A DNA stretch of 64,000 bases from Nephromyces sp. MM_2019 (lineage: Eukaryota > Apicomplexa > Aconoidasida > Nephromycida): contig JADHZB010002094.1 in the NCBI GenBank assembly GCA_015657535.1, positions 4,557 to 68,556 of the forward strand, in the 5' to 3' direction. This document shows, in pieces, positions 11,901 through 22,600 of the stretch. Position numbers and translations under genes: made by a program. The notes under the pieces are model-generated. The model was given only the letters and a program-made list of their open reading frames with translations, did no database searches and was not told the DNA's origin. The stretch's first letter is position 1. The number at the start of each line of letters is the position of its first letter.

Positions 11901-14900
11901 TCTAACGCGAAGATTTAAGCCTTTTCTGCTAGAAGCAGTGTGTGTGCTATTACCTTATCGCTATTTCTGATCAGGAATAGACTTGGGTTGCACATACAGA
12001 GCAGGAAAGGGTAAATTTAAGTATCTGTCAATACCAGCTTGTTGCCGTTGATTCCTACTAGTGTAGCACACGAATGAAGCATCTAAACAGCAAACACACA
12101 TAGGAAAAAAACCAAAAAGCCAAACTCTGCCTCATGAAGCAGAAAAAACCTGCAAAAACAAAATGAAAAATCCTATTTTTTGCAACTTTAACGCACCCCA
12201 GGCGTTAACTACCGTTGAGCGATAGTGCAACTGAATCATTGCTATATCAACTTTACTGCTTGAAACACACCATGATGACACTGAGTTTTTTAGCACCTGA
12301 GTCATGTCATTCAAGTCGCTGAATGAGTCTTCGCAGAGTAGTGTTTGGGAGGTAATACGAGCATCAATAGAAAGCAGAATTCCCTCAATTACATCCAATA
12401 CCTGCAAATCCAAAAGTCTAAAGCATTTTTTCCGTAGAAAGAAGAGGAAGAAAAAAAAAATCAAAGGAAGCAACTGAAGATTGTCAAAATGAAGATGAAA
12501 GAAGCATAAAATGCACGCCTTAAGGAAAAAGATGAAAAAAGCTCCAAAATTCGCAAAAAAAGCGGGAATTTGCTTCTTAACACACAGGCACAGATTTCCA
12601 TATTCCTTGTTGGTATTTTGGCTCTAAGGGAGAAGAAGTTTTTTATATATGGCGATAGAGAGCGAAATCGAAGTTTATCATGTCCATGTGTGTGTAGGGA
12701 AGGGAGAGAGTGCCTACTAAAAATACACATACGCCTCTAAAGGTTGCAATCTGACACAATTGTTTGAGAGCGAGAGAGAGAGCTTAATAAAAACACACAG
12801 ACCTCCACACACTGCAGTCACACCTAAAATTTCCAAGAATCCTAGCCTACTCAACGAACCAACTATATTGTACAGATCTCAATTCAGCTCAAAACAGCAT
12901 CGTATCTAAATGAAAGCACAGATAGTTAATCGCCAGACACACACACACAGCAAAATTTCCCAAAGAAAAGATTTTCAAACTAATCAAGCATTTTGATAAG
13001 CTTCACACATGATCCTTTGGGCGAAAAAAGCTCATAAAAACCCAAAACTTTCAGCTTTTTGCTAACAAAAAAAGGCTTGAATGTGCAGAAATAAACTACT
13101 ATATGTATAGCAGCTGCACAAAAAGCTTGCAAGTACCAACATCTTCACTTCTTGAAAATAATCCAAGCAATGAAAGCTTTAAAAAGCAAAGATTTTACAC
13201 TTGTATAACGAAAAATATACCCAGAAACGAGTTTTTTTGCAGCTTTTTATTTCATTTTCCTATTAATTTTCTGCCTTTTACTTTGGAATTTCCACAACAA
13301 TTATCTTCTTCTTCTTCAAATTCTTCAAATTCTTCAAGTTTTAAGGTCATTCATATTGAAGTTCTCATTAATTAGGAGAAATCCTCATTTAAGACTTACA
13401 ATCATACTTGCTTACCTGATAATGATGTGCAGAGCGGTGGTGTATTCGAGGTGGTAGAGGTGTGTATGAGGATAGTAGCTACGGGCTCTGCTCTGCAAGA
13501 CTGTGCTTAGTCATACTTCACTCTCTCATGCTTTGATCTCTCATTCTCTACTCTCTCATGCTTCACTCCCTATCAGTTGAACATTTCACACACAAAACTC
13601 ACCATCAAGTCCATTTTGAGGCAGTTTGCAGCTACCAACCCCCACAAACAGCAAGCGAGCTCTTTTATAGAGTAAAGAGATGCTTTCTCCTGCAAAGCTC
13701 TCAGCAGGGCTAATATATAGGTCGAGCTAGGTATAACAAAATAGCCTGCTATCCAGGCTAGTAGACTGACTTGATGAGGCAAAGCTTCTTCGATTTTGCA
13801 TTGCAAGGTCTGCTTAGATAGGCAAGAAAGAACAAGAGAAATGAAGGGGTATAATTCTCTGAGAATGAGAAAGCTTATTGAAATCTGATACACACACATA
13901 CAAAATGATGCAGACTACCCACATAGCACACACAGATAGGACATGATGCATACATAGCACATATAGCACACAGATAGGGCACACACCACAAAAACCATGA
14001 ACACGAATACAAACCATACACACACAATAAAAGAAAAAAATCCACACACAAAATGCTATTTTTTCTCTAATTCTTGTGTGTTGCAGCTACTTAACAAAAC
14101 ATTGCATTTCGACCTTCTCTGTTCGAATAGAAAGCAGTACTTGCCTGCTCAACAAGGGTATCAAAGAGAGCCTCATTGTAAAATTTCGCCTTTTGAAGAG
14201 ATCTGAATAGTGAAATGAGATGATCTAAGGATGAGAAAGTATAGCCATTTCTCACCAAATCTTGCACACACGTGGAAAACAAAGAAAAAAGGAAGCAGCG
14301 AAGGCCCAAAATCGAAATATCTGCCAGTAAAGCTGCAGATTTCATGAGCTTTACAGGAGGAACGATAACATCAGAAGGAAAGATCTGAAGGAAAGCAACA
14401 GCCGCACACACACCAGAAGATTTTGAAATTTTCTGTAAAAAAAATTTCATTTTTTGGTGTACCTACACTGCTGTCTCGTAATAAACTATCAGGGTACTTT
14501 GAAAGGGGGAGGTAGCGTAAAATCAAAGGCCTGGGGTGTGTGCGGGTGGGGGGTAGATGCGTAATGTGCGGTGAGTTTGATAGGCGTCGTGTGTGTGTAT
14601 TTTGAGTCGTGAGTGTAGTGTGCATTGTGTGTGATGTGCATCTTATGTGTAGTTTGAGTCGTGTGTGTAGTGTGCATTATGTTTGTCATGTGTGCAGTTC
14701 CATGAATGCCATGTACAGCATGACTGGCGGCGCTACACCACATACTCCACAAAATTCCGTGTGTACCAAAGCAAATCATAGCCTAAAAACTGCATAAAAT
14801 ATCCAAGAAACCCACAAGAACAAGCGCTTAATGCCTGTCTTCACACACACAATGACAGAATCCATTGTAAAATTTTCAGTGCTTATATTAAATGCTAAGA

Positions 14901-17900
14901 AGTTGCGTTTTTAAAGCAAACACACACACACTCCAATAAGCTACTTTTTCGAACAGCTAATACATAAAGCACTCATTATACCTCCCAAAAAATCTACTCC
15001 TTTTAGACACAAACACACACACTTCATGCTCACGACGTGCCTCGAAACCAAAAAAATTACCAGCTAGAAAGCTTTAACCGCAATTTTCGCCTACCTGTGT
15101 CGATATCTCCCGAAAATTCACCAAAAAAGCTGGAATTTTCAGGTTTTTTTTTTCCCTCCTCTTGATATAAAATCTGCTAGCTGCTACCAAGTACAGTATA
15201 AAGGAGTAATACGAAAGATTCTCCGACTTTCTGGGACAGCAGCGAGCATCGTCTTCATTATTCCACTCTGCAGCTCGAACAGACAAGAAGTTTGCCACGT
15301 AATTTGCTGCCTCCAAAAAGGCGGTTTCTCCGTCATTTTTCAACGCAAAATCGGAGTTTCTTCTGCTCAAACCACAGAATTTCGCCAAAGCTTCATTTAG
15401 TGAAACGCTAGAGTACAAGAGCATTATCAATCTCTCTATCAATACATTCTCTCCGGACACATCTTCAAGTCCTTCTCTACCATTCTTTTCAAGCTTGTGA
15501 TTCTGGAGCAAAAGCTTTTCAAGCAGCTTCTTCAAATGTTGTGAAGCTTTCCCGAGAAAATTCTTCATCAAAAAAGAAGAAAATCTATAATTTCCTTGAA
15601 AAGCAGTTTTTTCGTCTTCATTTTTCACAATTCTCTCGTTGAAGACTCTCTTCATGCTGTTTACTATGCTGAAAACATCACAAATGTCTAAATGATGCAT
15701 TTTTAACGAGCAAATTTCCAGCACCCGTTCAATCACACGCTGGTCCCGAAACAATCCAACTTTCGATAAGATCTTCAGTAAGTAAGCAAAGTCCGTTGAA
15801 GATGATTGATATAGAGGATGTGAGTAGAGCAGCATCGAATTCAGTGGTTTCCGGCTCCTTTTTGCATCAGAAATATGAGACTAAAAGAGAAAAACAGCAC
15901 AAAATGAAATACTAGAGCGAAAATTGAAGAAAAAAAGAGACTTTATGGGGTTTGTGTATGGTAATTTCAGCATGAGGAAGACGCAAAGACAGTGCCATAA
16001 TAACGAGGAACGCATCTTTAAAAAATCTCAATTGAAGTCGCAACTTAGTTTATGAATGAAAACGTTCCTACACAGGCAGCATAATCACACCATAAAACAC
16101 ACACAACATACTACACACTGCCATCATAAACCATATATACAATCTTATCACGCATAAAGCACACACACCACACACACATAAAACACAAGCTACACACAAA
16201 ACACACACTCTAAAGGAACTCCTACTAACACCTAAAAGTTTTCTTTTAAACACCCTTTTACATAATAACCCCTATAAAACCCCTTTAAAGACTTTTCCCT
16301 TCAAAACACACGCTCACACAACCTCCGACATTTTGCACACCTTTTCCTCAACTCTCCCGTTTTCTTTGAAGATTTCGCACACACCGGACGAATCAGATGA
16401 GGATTCTCTCGATATGCGTAAATCCTTAGCTAATCCAGCAATAGAAGAGGTATTTGGCGAGATTTCGTAAAAATCTGGAGAAAAATCGCCGGATACCTCT
16501 AAAACATGCTTTTCTGGCCTAGTAAACGCTAGAAAATCTCTACTTTTTGAGGTAGTGTTAGCATCCTGACCAGAAGAGTTTGTTAGTGACTGATTATACG
16601 ATTCAGTAGGCAGTTTCATCTTTTTTTGAAGTTTGCAAAGAATCTGCCAATTATCATTCCGGAGCTGTAGCTCGTCTTTATAGGGATCACTAACTTCATT
16701 GAGCATCCACACACGCAGAGGTTCCCGTATAGCACTTAGATTCTCCTCAGTTAAGTGTATTCTCCCCAGCAGAATACACATTTCTTTCACACTAGCCAAG
16801 TAGGAGAGGAGATTTCCTTCTCTAGCTAGTCTTAATACAGAAGCTTCAAGCCAGTCATAATGCCTACAACTAGACTTTAAAGGAGAGAACAGCCACAAAA
16901 TATTTCCAAAATCTTTAGCTTCAAACCTGTATAGTTTAGCATTAGAAAACAAGTGTGTTAAGCATCCCTTCAGACACTTCTCATCACCCTGAGCAAAGAG
17001 CATCCTAGCGCTCCAAGAAAGCTGCAAGAAGCTACTTCGGGGTAAGATTTCGGTAGACAATCGTGAAGTTATTCCTCGCAAGCAAGAAACAGTAATACTA
17101 TGAAACCTAGGATCTTGAAGTACACACAGCTTTGTACCACTCCAGAGAAGATGAACTAAAAACTTTGTCGGCAGTCTTGCTGCTTCTAGGTCTTTTTCTA
17201 TTGATTTTAATAAAGCGGAGAAGCGTGCATCTTCAAGTCCGTCAAAATTTGGAAATTTGAGGTTTGATGCAGCGCGTGGGAGAATTTGGGGGCGCGAAAT
17301 AGCAGAAACAGCTGTGTTTCTATCAAACAGCATTTTGCCGTGCTTATTTAAGGGGTAGGAGTGACTAGTTACAAGGTTTTCATTGAAGCCATCATCGGGT
17401 TTAAATAGTGTGAAACCTTCGGAGGAAGAAGGATCCAAGGCGGCTGATGGGAAGTTGCTTGGATGATGCAGCAAAGAGGGGAAAGAAACCGCCTTCTTTG
17501 CTGCATCACTTTGAAGGCTAAAAAGAGAATAATGAGAGGAATCTTTGCTGGAAACTTGTCCTACTTCTCTGTCATGAGGGGGTATTGGCTGCGTCAATGG
17601 AAAGGATTTGAAAGATCTCTCCACAAGAGAAGAGGGTTGGAAAGATGTCTCTGATGAAAGTGCAGGTTTGCCTAGGTAACTTCTCTCTGCTTTATGGCTA
17701 AAAAAATAGGAAGAATTCAAGTCGTCTGAACGACTCGAATTTTCGGCGAGCGGACGAAGTCGGGAAGTCGATCCCGTAATGCTCCTCTTGCTGAGCAATG
17801 AAGCGGAAGAATGGGAAGCAGTGACCAACTGCGCGAGTCTCACTAAAAGCTGTACTTTGTTTATCAAATCAAAAAGATGAAGCTTTCTAAGATGCAGGAA

Positions 17901-18149
17901 GCTGCTTGGATGGTATGAAAAAGAGCTTTTTTCTCCTTCAAGAAGAGCTAGAAGCTCTTGTGAAGATTGGCAAAGCCTGATCTCAGCAGCGATATCTTTT
18001 GGTGTAAGCTTAAGTGAATGGTCGATAGTAGTTGCTCCAGAGGAGGAAAAGTTACATAAATTCTTCCAGTATAGTTTTCGCTGGAGAAAGCCTATATTCC
18101 ACGCCAAAAAAACTCGTTTTTGGGCGAGTCTGTTAGGTGAAAAAAACAT
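8940..18149 (-). CDS. RAP-domain protein, likely organelle RNA-binding, multi-exon
   Basis: Exons by splice signal and phase: 16341-18149, 15095-15880, 14145-14432, 13603-13884, 12213-12401, 10938-11629 and last 8940-9039. At least one short exon between the last two is unplaced: joining them directly would create TGA. The protein is about 1,390 residues. The ATG at 18149 starts a basic, phenylalanine-rich leader (MFFSPNRLAQKRVFLAWN) that looks like a mitochondrial presequence. The body is helical, like heptatricopeptide/FASTK-type RNA-binding repeats (for example YSIKELACCLWGLVAANC). A proline/histidine/threonine-rich insert precedes the C-terminal RAP domain, seen as RRIAIELNGISHYV then LLEWLGWKAIAAPYWDL. 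RAP proteins act in organellar rRNA/mRNA processing; that role is inferred here. A 42-base candidate missing exon (10099-10140, RNKLRFMLKK) does not fit the last junction's phase. An alternative donor at 12197 would shift frame. Confidence 0.85.
9040..10937 (-). other. Terminal intron region of RAP gene
   Basis: About 1.9 kb between the two halves of the RAP domain. It is AC-biased on the plus strand (9500, 9770, 9835, 10440-10530), which is GT-biased on the coding strand. The missing short RAP exon should lie here. Candidates with splice signals include 10099-10140 and a frame near 10330-10370 starting after CTACTCTACCAG. None satisfies both junction phases. Confidence 0.5.
11704..11985. repeat. 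Degenerate tandem repeat, three copies of about 85-105 bases
   Basis: Copies begin TAAGGCGAACGTATAAGC at 11704, TAAGGGGAAGATATAAGT at 11807 and TAACGCGAAGATTTAAGC at 11903. Each continues through a GCAGtgtgtg segment, an ATcgTTatCGcT segment and ATCAggcATAGGcTaAT. Spacing is 103 then 96 bases. The array lies inside the RAP-gene intron between exons 12213-12401 and 10938-11629. Confidence 0.85.
13885..14144 (-). other. Probable GC-AG intron in RAP gene
   Basis: On the coding strand exon 14145-14432 ends GAGCAG and the intron begins GCAAGT, a perfect match to the known GC-AG donor class (AG/GCAAGT). The acceptor is GTGTGTATCAG before 13884. With this donor both flanking exons are in phase 0. 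The nearest GT alternative (GTACTG, 4 bases further) would leave one extra base and break the frame. Confidence 0.6.
14601..14680. repeat. Tandem duplication, 52-base period, GT-rich
   Basis: TTTGAGTCGTGaGTGTAGTG TGCATTgTG at 14601 recurs as TTTGAGTCGTGtGTGTAGTG TGCATTaTG at 14653. It lies in the RAP-gene intron 14433-15094, inside a GT-rich plus-strand stretch (14530-14695). It is the main exception to the AC bias seen on the plus strand of this gene's introns. Confidence 0.85.
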
Positions 18150-18152
18150 TTT

Positions 18153-18344
18153 GACAAAGAAGATGCATATTGCCCGAGAAAATTTGGTCAATTACATCAT
18201 TTTTCACCGTCCTGTGTGTAAGAGTCAAATTATATATGCGATATGAGCATGAAGGACAAAGAAGATGCATATTTCCCAAACAAAGCAGGTCAATAACATC
18301 ATCCTATCGTAAGAATCAAATTATGTATGTGAAATGAGCATGAG
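18153..18344. repeat. Tandem duplication at 5' end of RAP gene, period 102
   Basis: GACAAAGAAGATGCATATt at 18153 recurs at 18255. Both copies continue through GGTCAATtACATCAT, a GTAAGAgTCAAATTAT segment and GATATGAGCATGA. Copy 1 is 18153-18254 and copy 2 is 18255-18344, the second with small deletions. The first copy abuts the RAP start codon at 18149, so the duplicated unit is the leader or promoter-proximal DNA. On the coding strand a two-codon upstream reading frame, ATGATGTAA, sits at 18192-18200 in copy 1. Confidence 0.85.
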
Positions 18345-18436
18345 ACAGATCGCTATTCAAAAGGGAAAATATCATCACTCATTTTATTATTTCTTCAGCT
18401 GAAGGGGTAGATATTGGTATATAATACCACCTCTTC

Positions 18437-18580
18437 ATGATTAGAGTGCCAATGCTGCCAATGAATACTCCCTCAGATACCCAAGAAATGATTCAGGCAA
18501 CTAAGCAAACTCTTGAGGATTACCGTTTAGAATCTACCACACATGGCATAAAGTATGGCAACTACGCCTGTATGATATAA
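18437..18580 (+). CDS. Small open frame, 47 codons
   Basis: ATG at 18437 opens MIRVPMLPMNTPSDTQEMIQ and continues with TLEDYRLESTTHGIK before a TAA. A donor-like GTATGG at 18553 could end it as a first exon with a 2-base overhang. It lies about 290 bases upstream of the RAP start and on the opposite strand, so the two would be divergent. The composition looks protein-like, but the frame is short and unrecognised, and it may be chance. Confidence 0.25.
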   Translation: MIRVPMLPMNTPSDTQEMIQATKQTLEDYRLESTTHGIKYGNYACMI

Positions 18581-19322
18581 AGGGAAGTCACCCTCTTCGC
18601 CATTGTATCCTTCTGTTATCTCGCTAGTCCATCAGTACCATCAGGCAGCTAAGGAATTAGCTAAGTTGTAGGCGTAATTTTGCTCATTAAAAAATGATGT
18701 TTTACATTCCTAGTTCGAGTAGTCAATGTAATGATGGAGTCAATATAATTATTCAGTCACGAATTGTAGGCATAATTTTGTTCTTAAAAATCCTATGAAA
18801 CAGAAATTAGTAGCTGCTTAAAACTAGTAAAGAACTAGTAGAAATTTTAGAGTATTCCTTAATTTTTTTCCTAGAGAAGAGCGTTGTCGACTAGTATATT
18901 TTTTAAATAAAAAGGAAAGTAACTGAAATCATGCTGATGTAAAGGGAGAAAAAGCGTTTAAAGTTTTCGTAATTGTAGCGCATGAAGCAGCGTCTGCATA
19001 AGAGTAACTTGGAAACAGTGCAAACAACTGTGTGTGAAGTGAATTATCAAGTGCCAGCGGTAAATATTGAAAGTTGCCATAGGGGTACTGAAACTTGTCA
19101 ATCGGCCCATCAAAACAGGCTAATCCAAAGTTTGGAAGCAAGTAAAAACATCACAAAATCTCCGATTTAGGAGTTTCATAGGAAATGCCTTTCCATATAC
19201 AAACATTTTTCATGCCATTGCCCTTTTTGCGATATTGCGTTTCCTAGTAATCTATATTATCTATGATATTCCTAGAGTCTGGAATGATCACAAGCTAGGT
19301 TAAAATTTCTTTATAAATTTAG
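18581..19322. other. Unresolved; direct repeat of about 20 bases
   Basis: TTGTAGGCGTAATTTTGcTC at 18666 and TTGTAGGCATAATTTTGtTC at 18764 form an imperfect direct repeat 98 bases apart. Frames at 18929-19141 (minus) and 18982-19170 (plus) are short and without domains. I assign no gene. Confidence 0.5.
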
Positions 19323-19550
19323 AACCAAACTGGTACCTCTATTTTAGCAGCTATACCTGCTATAAAAACTACAAGAGTGTTCACTCCCACTGTACATGTT
19401 ACTAATATTATAGGAACATATATTATTGAAGCTAAAACTGGAACTCTCGTTGCAGAAACAGTATCTTACTTACGGAATTTAGGGCCTTTTCAGAACTTGT
19501 TACTGCAACTCGTTGCAGTAACAAGTAACTACAGCAACCCCATGGTATAG
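19323..19550 (+). CDS. Exon-like open frame, unrecognised
   Basis: After an acceptor-like TTTATAAATTTAG (ending 19322), 75 codons stay open to a TAG at 19548-19550. There is no ATG near the start, so it could only be an internal or terminal exon. The peptide runs NQTGTSILAAIPAIKTT, later NIIGTYIIEAKTGTLVAETV and LGPFQNLLLQLVAV: alternating beta-type and helical composition that looks like real protein. I do not recognise it. A perfect 14-base palindrome (19496-19525) lies within it, which is odd for coding DNA. The frame overlaps the region downstream of the minus-strand gene ending at 19697. Confidence 0.3.
   Translation, partial: NQTGTSILAAIPAIKTTRVFTPTVHVTNIIGTYIIEAKTGTLVAETVSYLRNLGPFQNLLLQLVAVTSNYSNPMV
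19496..19525. repeat. Perfect inverted repeat, 14-base arms, 2-base loop
   Basis: Left arm CTTGTTACTGCAAC (19496-19509), loop TC, right arm GTTGCAGTAACAAG (19512-19525). All 14 positions pair. Confidence 0.97.
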
Positions 19551-19696
19551 AGCAGCAGCTTATAGCTATGGAAAGCAGCTGTAACCACAAATAGATGAAA
19601 GGTTGATATCTTTTTTTTTGCTTATTTCTTATGGAAACTGAAACCGAAACTTGGCAGTACTCAGAGCCAATAAGATTTTGTAGTCACACACCTGTT

Positions 19697-22600
19697 TTAT
19701 GCCCAAAAAATGAATCGTACTGTTGGATTTGAACAATGGAAGGGCTTGAGAGTCTGGCTGTCGTGCTATAACATAAAAACACAATTGTACGGATGTAGTA
19801 GGAGATAAAAAAAGCTTAATTTTCCCCAAAAAACTAATTTGAAAAGTTTAACTGAATACAATAGCATTATGCAACATACTAATTCTACATTTATGTAAAA
19901 TTAGTATGTTGCATGCCTATTTCGATTCAGATTTAAGTCATTAACCTTCACTTTTGAATGAAGTACCAAGCAATGAACAGTGCCAAGATACCATCCTTCA
20001 GCAAGTTATATCTTTTTAATTTAGTACAAAAGTAGTTCTCTATTTCATTGTTCATAAGCATATTTATGGCTTCGAATAAATCCCTGTTATTGCAACGAAA
20101 CTCCAATCCTTCAAGGCTTTCAAAAGGAATTTAAAAGGTTTTTTCAGCGCTTTTACTTTGTATTTACGCGGTTAAATTGCTTGTTTCTTGCACAATTTTT
20201 TCTGTAATACTTTGCTCTCCGAATCAGCCAAAAATCCACTGGCGAAATAACACCTGCGTGAGTATATTTATATGGAATTGCTTGATGGGTTTCCAAAAAA
20301 ACTGGTATTTTCTCCGCTTCGGCAATTTTCTTATTTGCTCCATTCGTCTTGTATCAGATGAGCTACAACCATAAGCCAATATGCTTCCTCCTCTGAATAG
20401 CGTCACAAGTGACTTGAAGGACTTTTTGAGTAATCTGAAAATATTTTGATTTACTAATTAGAAATCCAATAAGTAGAGGAGGGAAAAACGTGACTTTCTG
20501 TGGTACAAGTGCTGGTACTCTGTTGCAACTCTGGAAGCCCAAATTAAAATAGGAATATAAGGTTATAAAGAGAGAATTATGTAGCAATTTTACTTCATTA
20601 CGTATTACTTAATGCTGGTTTTTTATGGAGACCAAATCTCAGCCATTGAAAGACACAATCAATAAAAAATTTAGTGATAATTTAACAGTAAATAGTCAAA
20701 TTGATACAAATCTATAAAAAAATTTAAAGCGAAAAAACCGCTCACCTGCACTCTCAATGTATATGAGGCTTCCAGCTGAAACTCTCCATGTTATTCATCA
20801 CATCCAATATTCAGACTATTTCAGGAGAAGCTCAAAAAATAGCATGTATTCTCATGCTCTTGAGCTTTTTACTGATATTATGACGAACAAGTACTTTATT
20901 CCAAGGGCATTCCTTGGAGTAAAGTACTGCCTTTTTTTTGTACCTCTGGAGGTCTTATTACCAAATTTCGTGTCTATAGCTCCAATAAGTCATGGAAACA
21001 CGATTGACAAAGTTACAACGTATATGAACTTAAATATGGGTCTGTCAGGAGCTCTACAGTTTTTCTGCCTCGCAAGAGTTACTAGAAACAAATATCGGCA
21101 TCACATGAGCAATTATATAGGGTAAATTGGGTTAATGGGCCTTTTGGGGGTCTCTTTATGCACTATAGCTCGCATACTGGCTGCGTTTATCAAAATTGGC
21201 ATACTAAATCCCGCTATCCAAGCTAGCACCTATAGCTGGCAGAAATTAAAAGCATGACGTAAAAAGAGAATACATGAAAAATGCGTTACTTCCAAAAAGA
21301 ACTGCAACTACGTACTAGGAAAACTTGAATCTACAAAATGAAGCATTTAAAGCTCTCGACAGGTCGTGGGACATTGTAAAGGCGAAATCTCTTTTAGAGA
21401 TTAACACCATTTCATGAGGCAGGAAACGGTATTAAAGACACACTGAGGTAGCATCGCTAGCGTTTACCAGGCTTTTTTGCACGCTTCCAACTTGCATAGT
21501 GCATTGAGAAAAAGTGCAAATCACAGCCATTTTATCAAGCGTTGTCTGCAGATTATAAAATACCTTAAATATATGTATAAAGGTGCAGATACTGTATATG
21601 TTTTTGTAGTTCCTAATATCTTATGAAAATGCTTGAAATTCCCTCTTAAAACTTTATATGTACTCCTGCCTGCGTTTGTATTTTTTGGTCTGAGTTGAAT
21701 AGAGAGTTTTTTTAATACTCTACCCAAACCTTCAGTACAATCTGCTGCTCGCTTTAGTTTCTTTGTATCAATCTATTCAATTTTATTCATATTATTCACT
21801 TTCGAATAATAGCTCTTTTAGAATCACTGTTTCCAAATTTTTTTATTTCTGCTATCTTTCCCTTTGAGAATTCAACGATCGACGCTAGTGTTTGGGAGCC
21901 TCCCCTCCAGAAACCATCAAATTTTCTAGGAAAAACACGATTTATCAGGGTAATAACTCAAGGCTACACGCACATATCCCGGGTTATCATGATAAAAATA
22001 AACACGCACACAAGAATATCCGTACCCTTTCCGAGAATTTATTATAATACACACGAATACCAACACGCACAAATACCAACACACACGAACACGCACCAAC
22101 TCACACCAGCACTCCAACACACACCAACACACCAGCACACACACATACCAACACACCAGCACACACACATACCAACACACCGGCACACACACATACCAAC
22201 GCACAACCCGACTTTATCCGGTGGCATCACCCAGAGTATCTCCTACTTTAGGTGCTCAAAAAAATCCACACACACGCAACACACACAAATACATCCCTTA
22301 CCCGTGACTACTTATTCAGTGCATTACCCTAAACCACCATTCAGGTTCCAGCGATGAAAGTGACCCCTGTTCCTCTCTCTTTGAACCACCACCTCCAGGC
22401 TGCAAAAAAACTGTTTTGATTTTTTCGAATTCATCCTCCTTCATCTTAAATGTGTGCAATCTAGCTTTTTATCTTAGAATTCTTGTACTATGGAAAGTAG
22501 CGTACTGATTGGATGTCGAAATTGCCAAACAGTGTGGTGCTATATCAAAATACTACCGAGATCATCTTCTTTGCTAGGCATAATCGCCCATGCCATCTCT

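Noticed and set aside
13103..13375. Plus-strand serine-rich 90-codon frame
   Set aside because: It lies in a RAP intron; its polyserine comes from a TTC repeat, and no splice or homology support is visible.
18149..18191. Longer RAP start at 18191
   Set aside because: The codon there is TTG. The first ATG in the frame is 18149, in a good context and starting a plausible targeting leader.
21926..22357. WYVCVLVCW-type repeat protein and its plus-strand TH-rich counterpart
   Set aside because: Both are generated by the AC-rich tract and its 24-base repeat; there is no independent coding signal.
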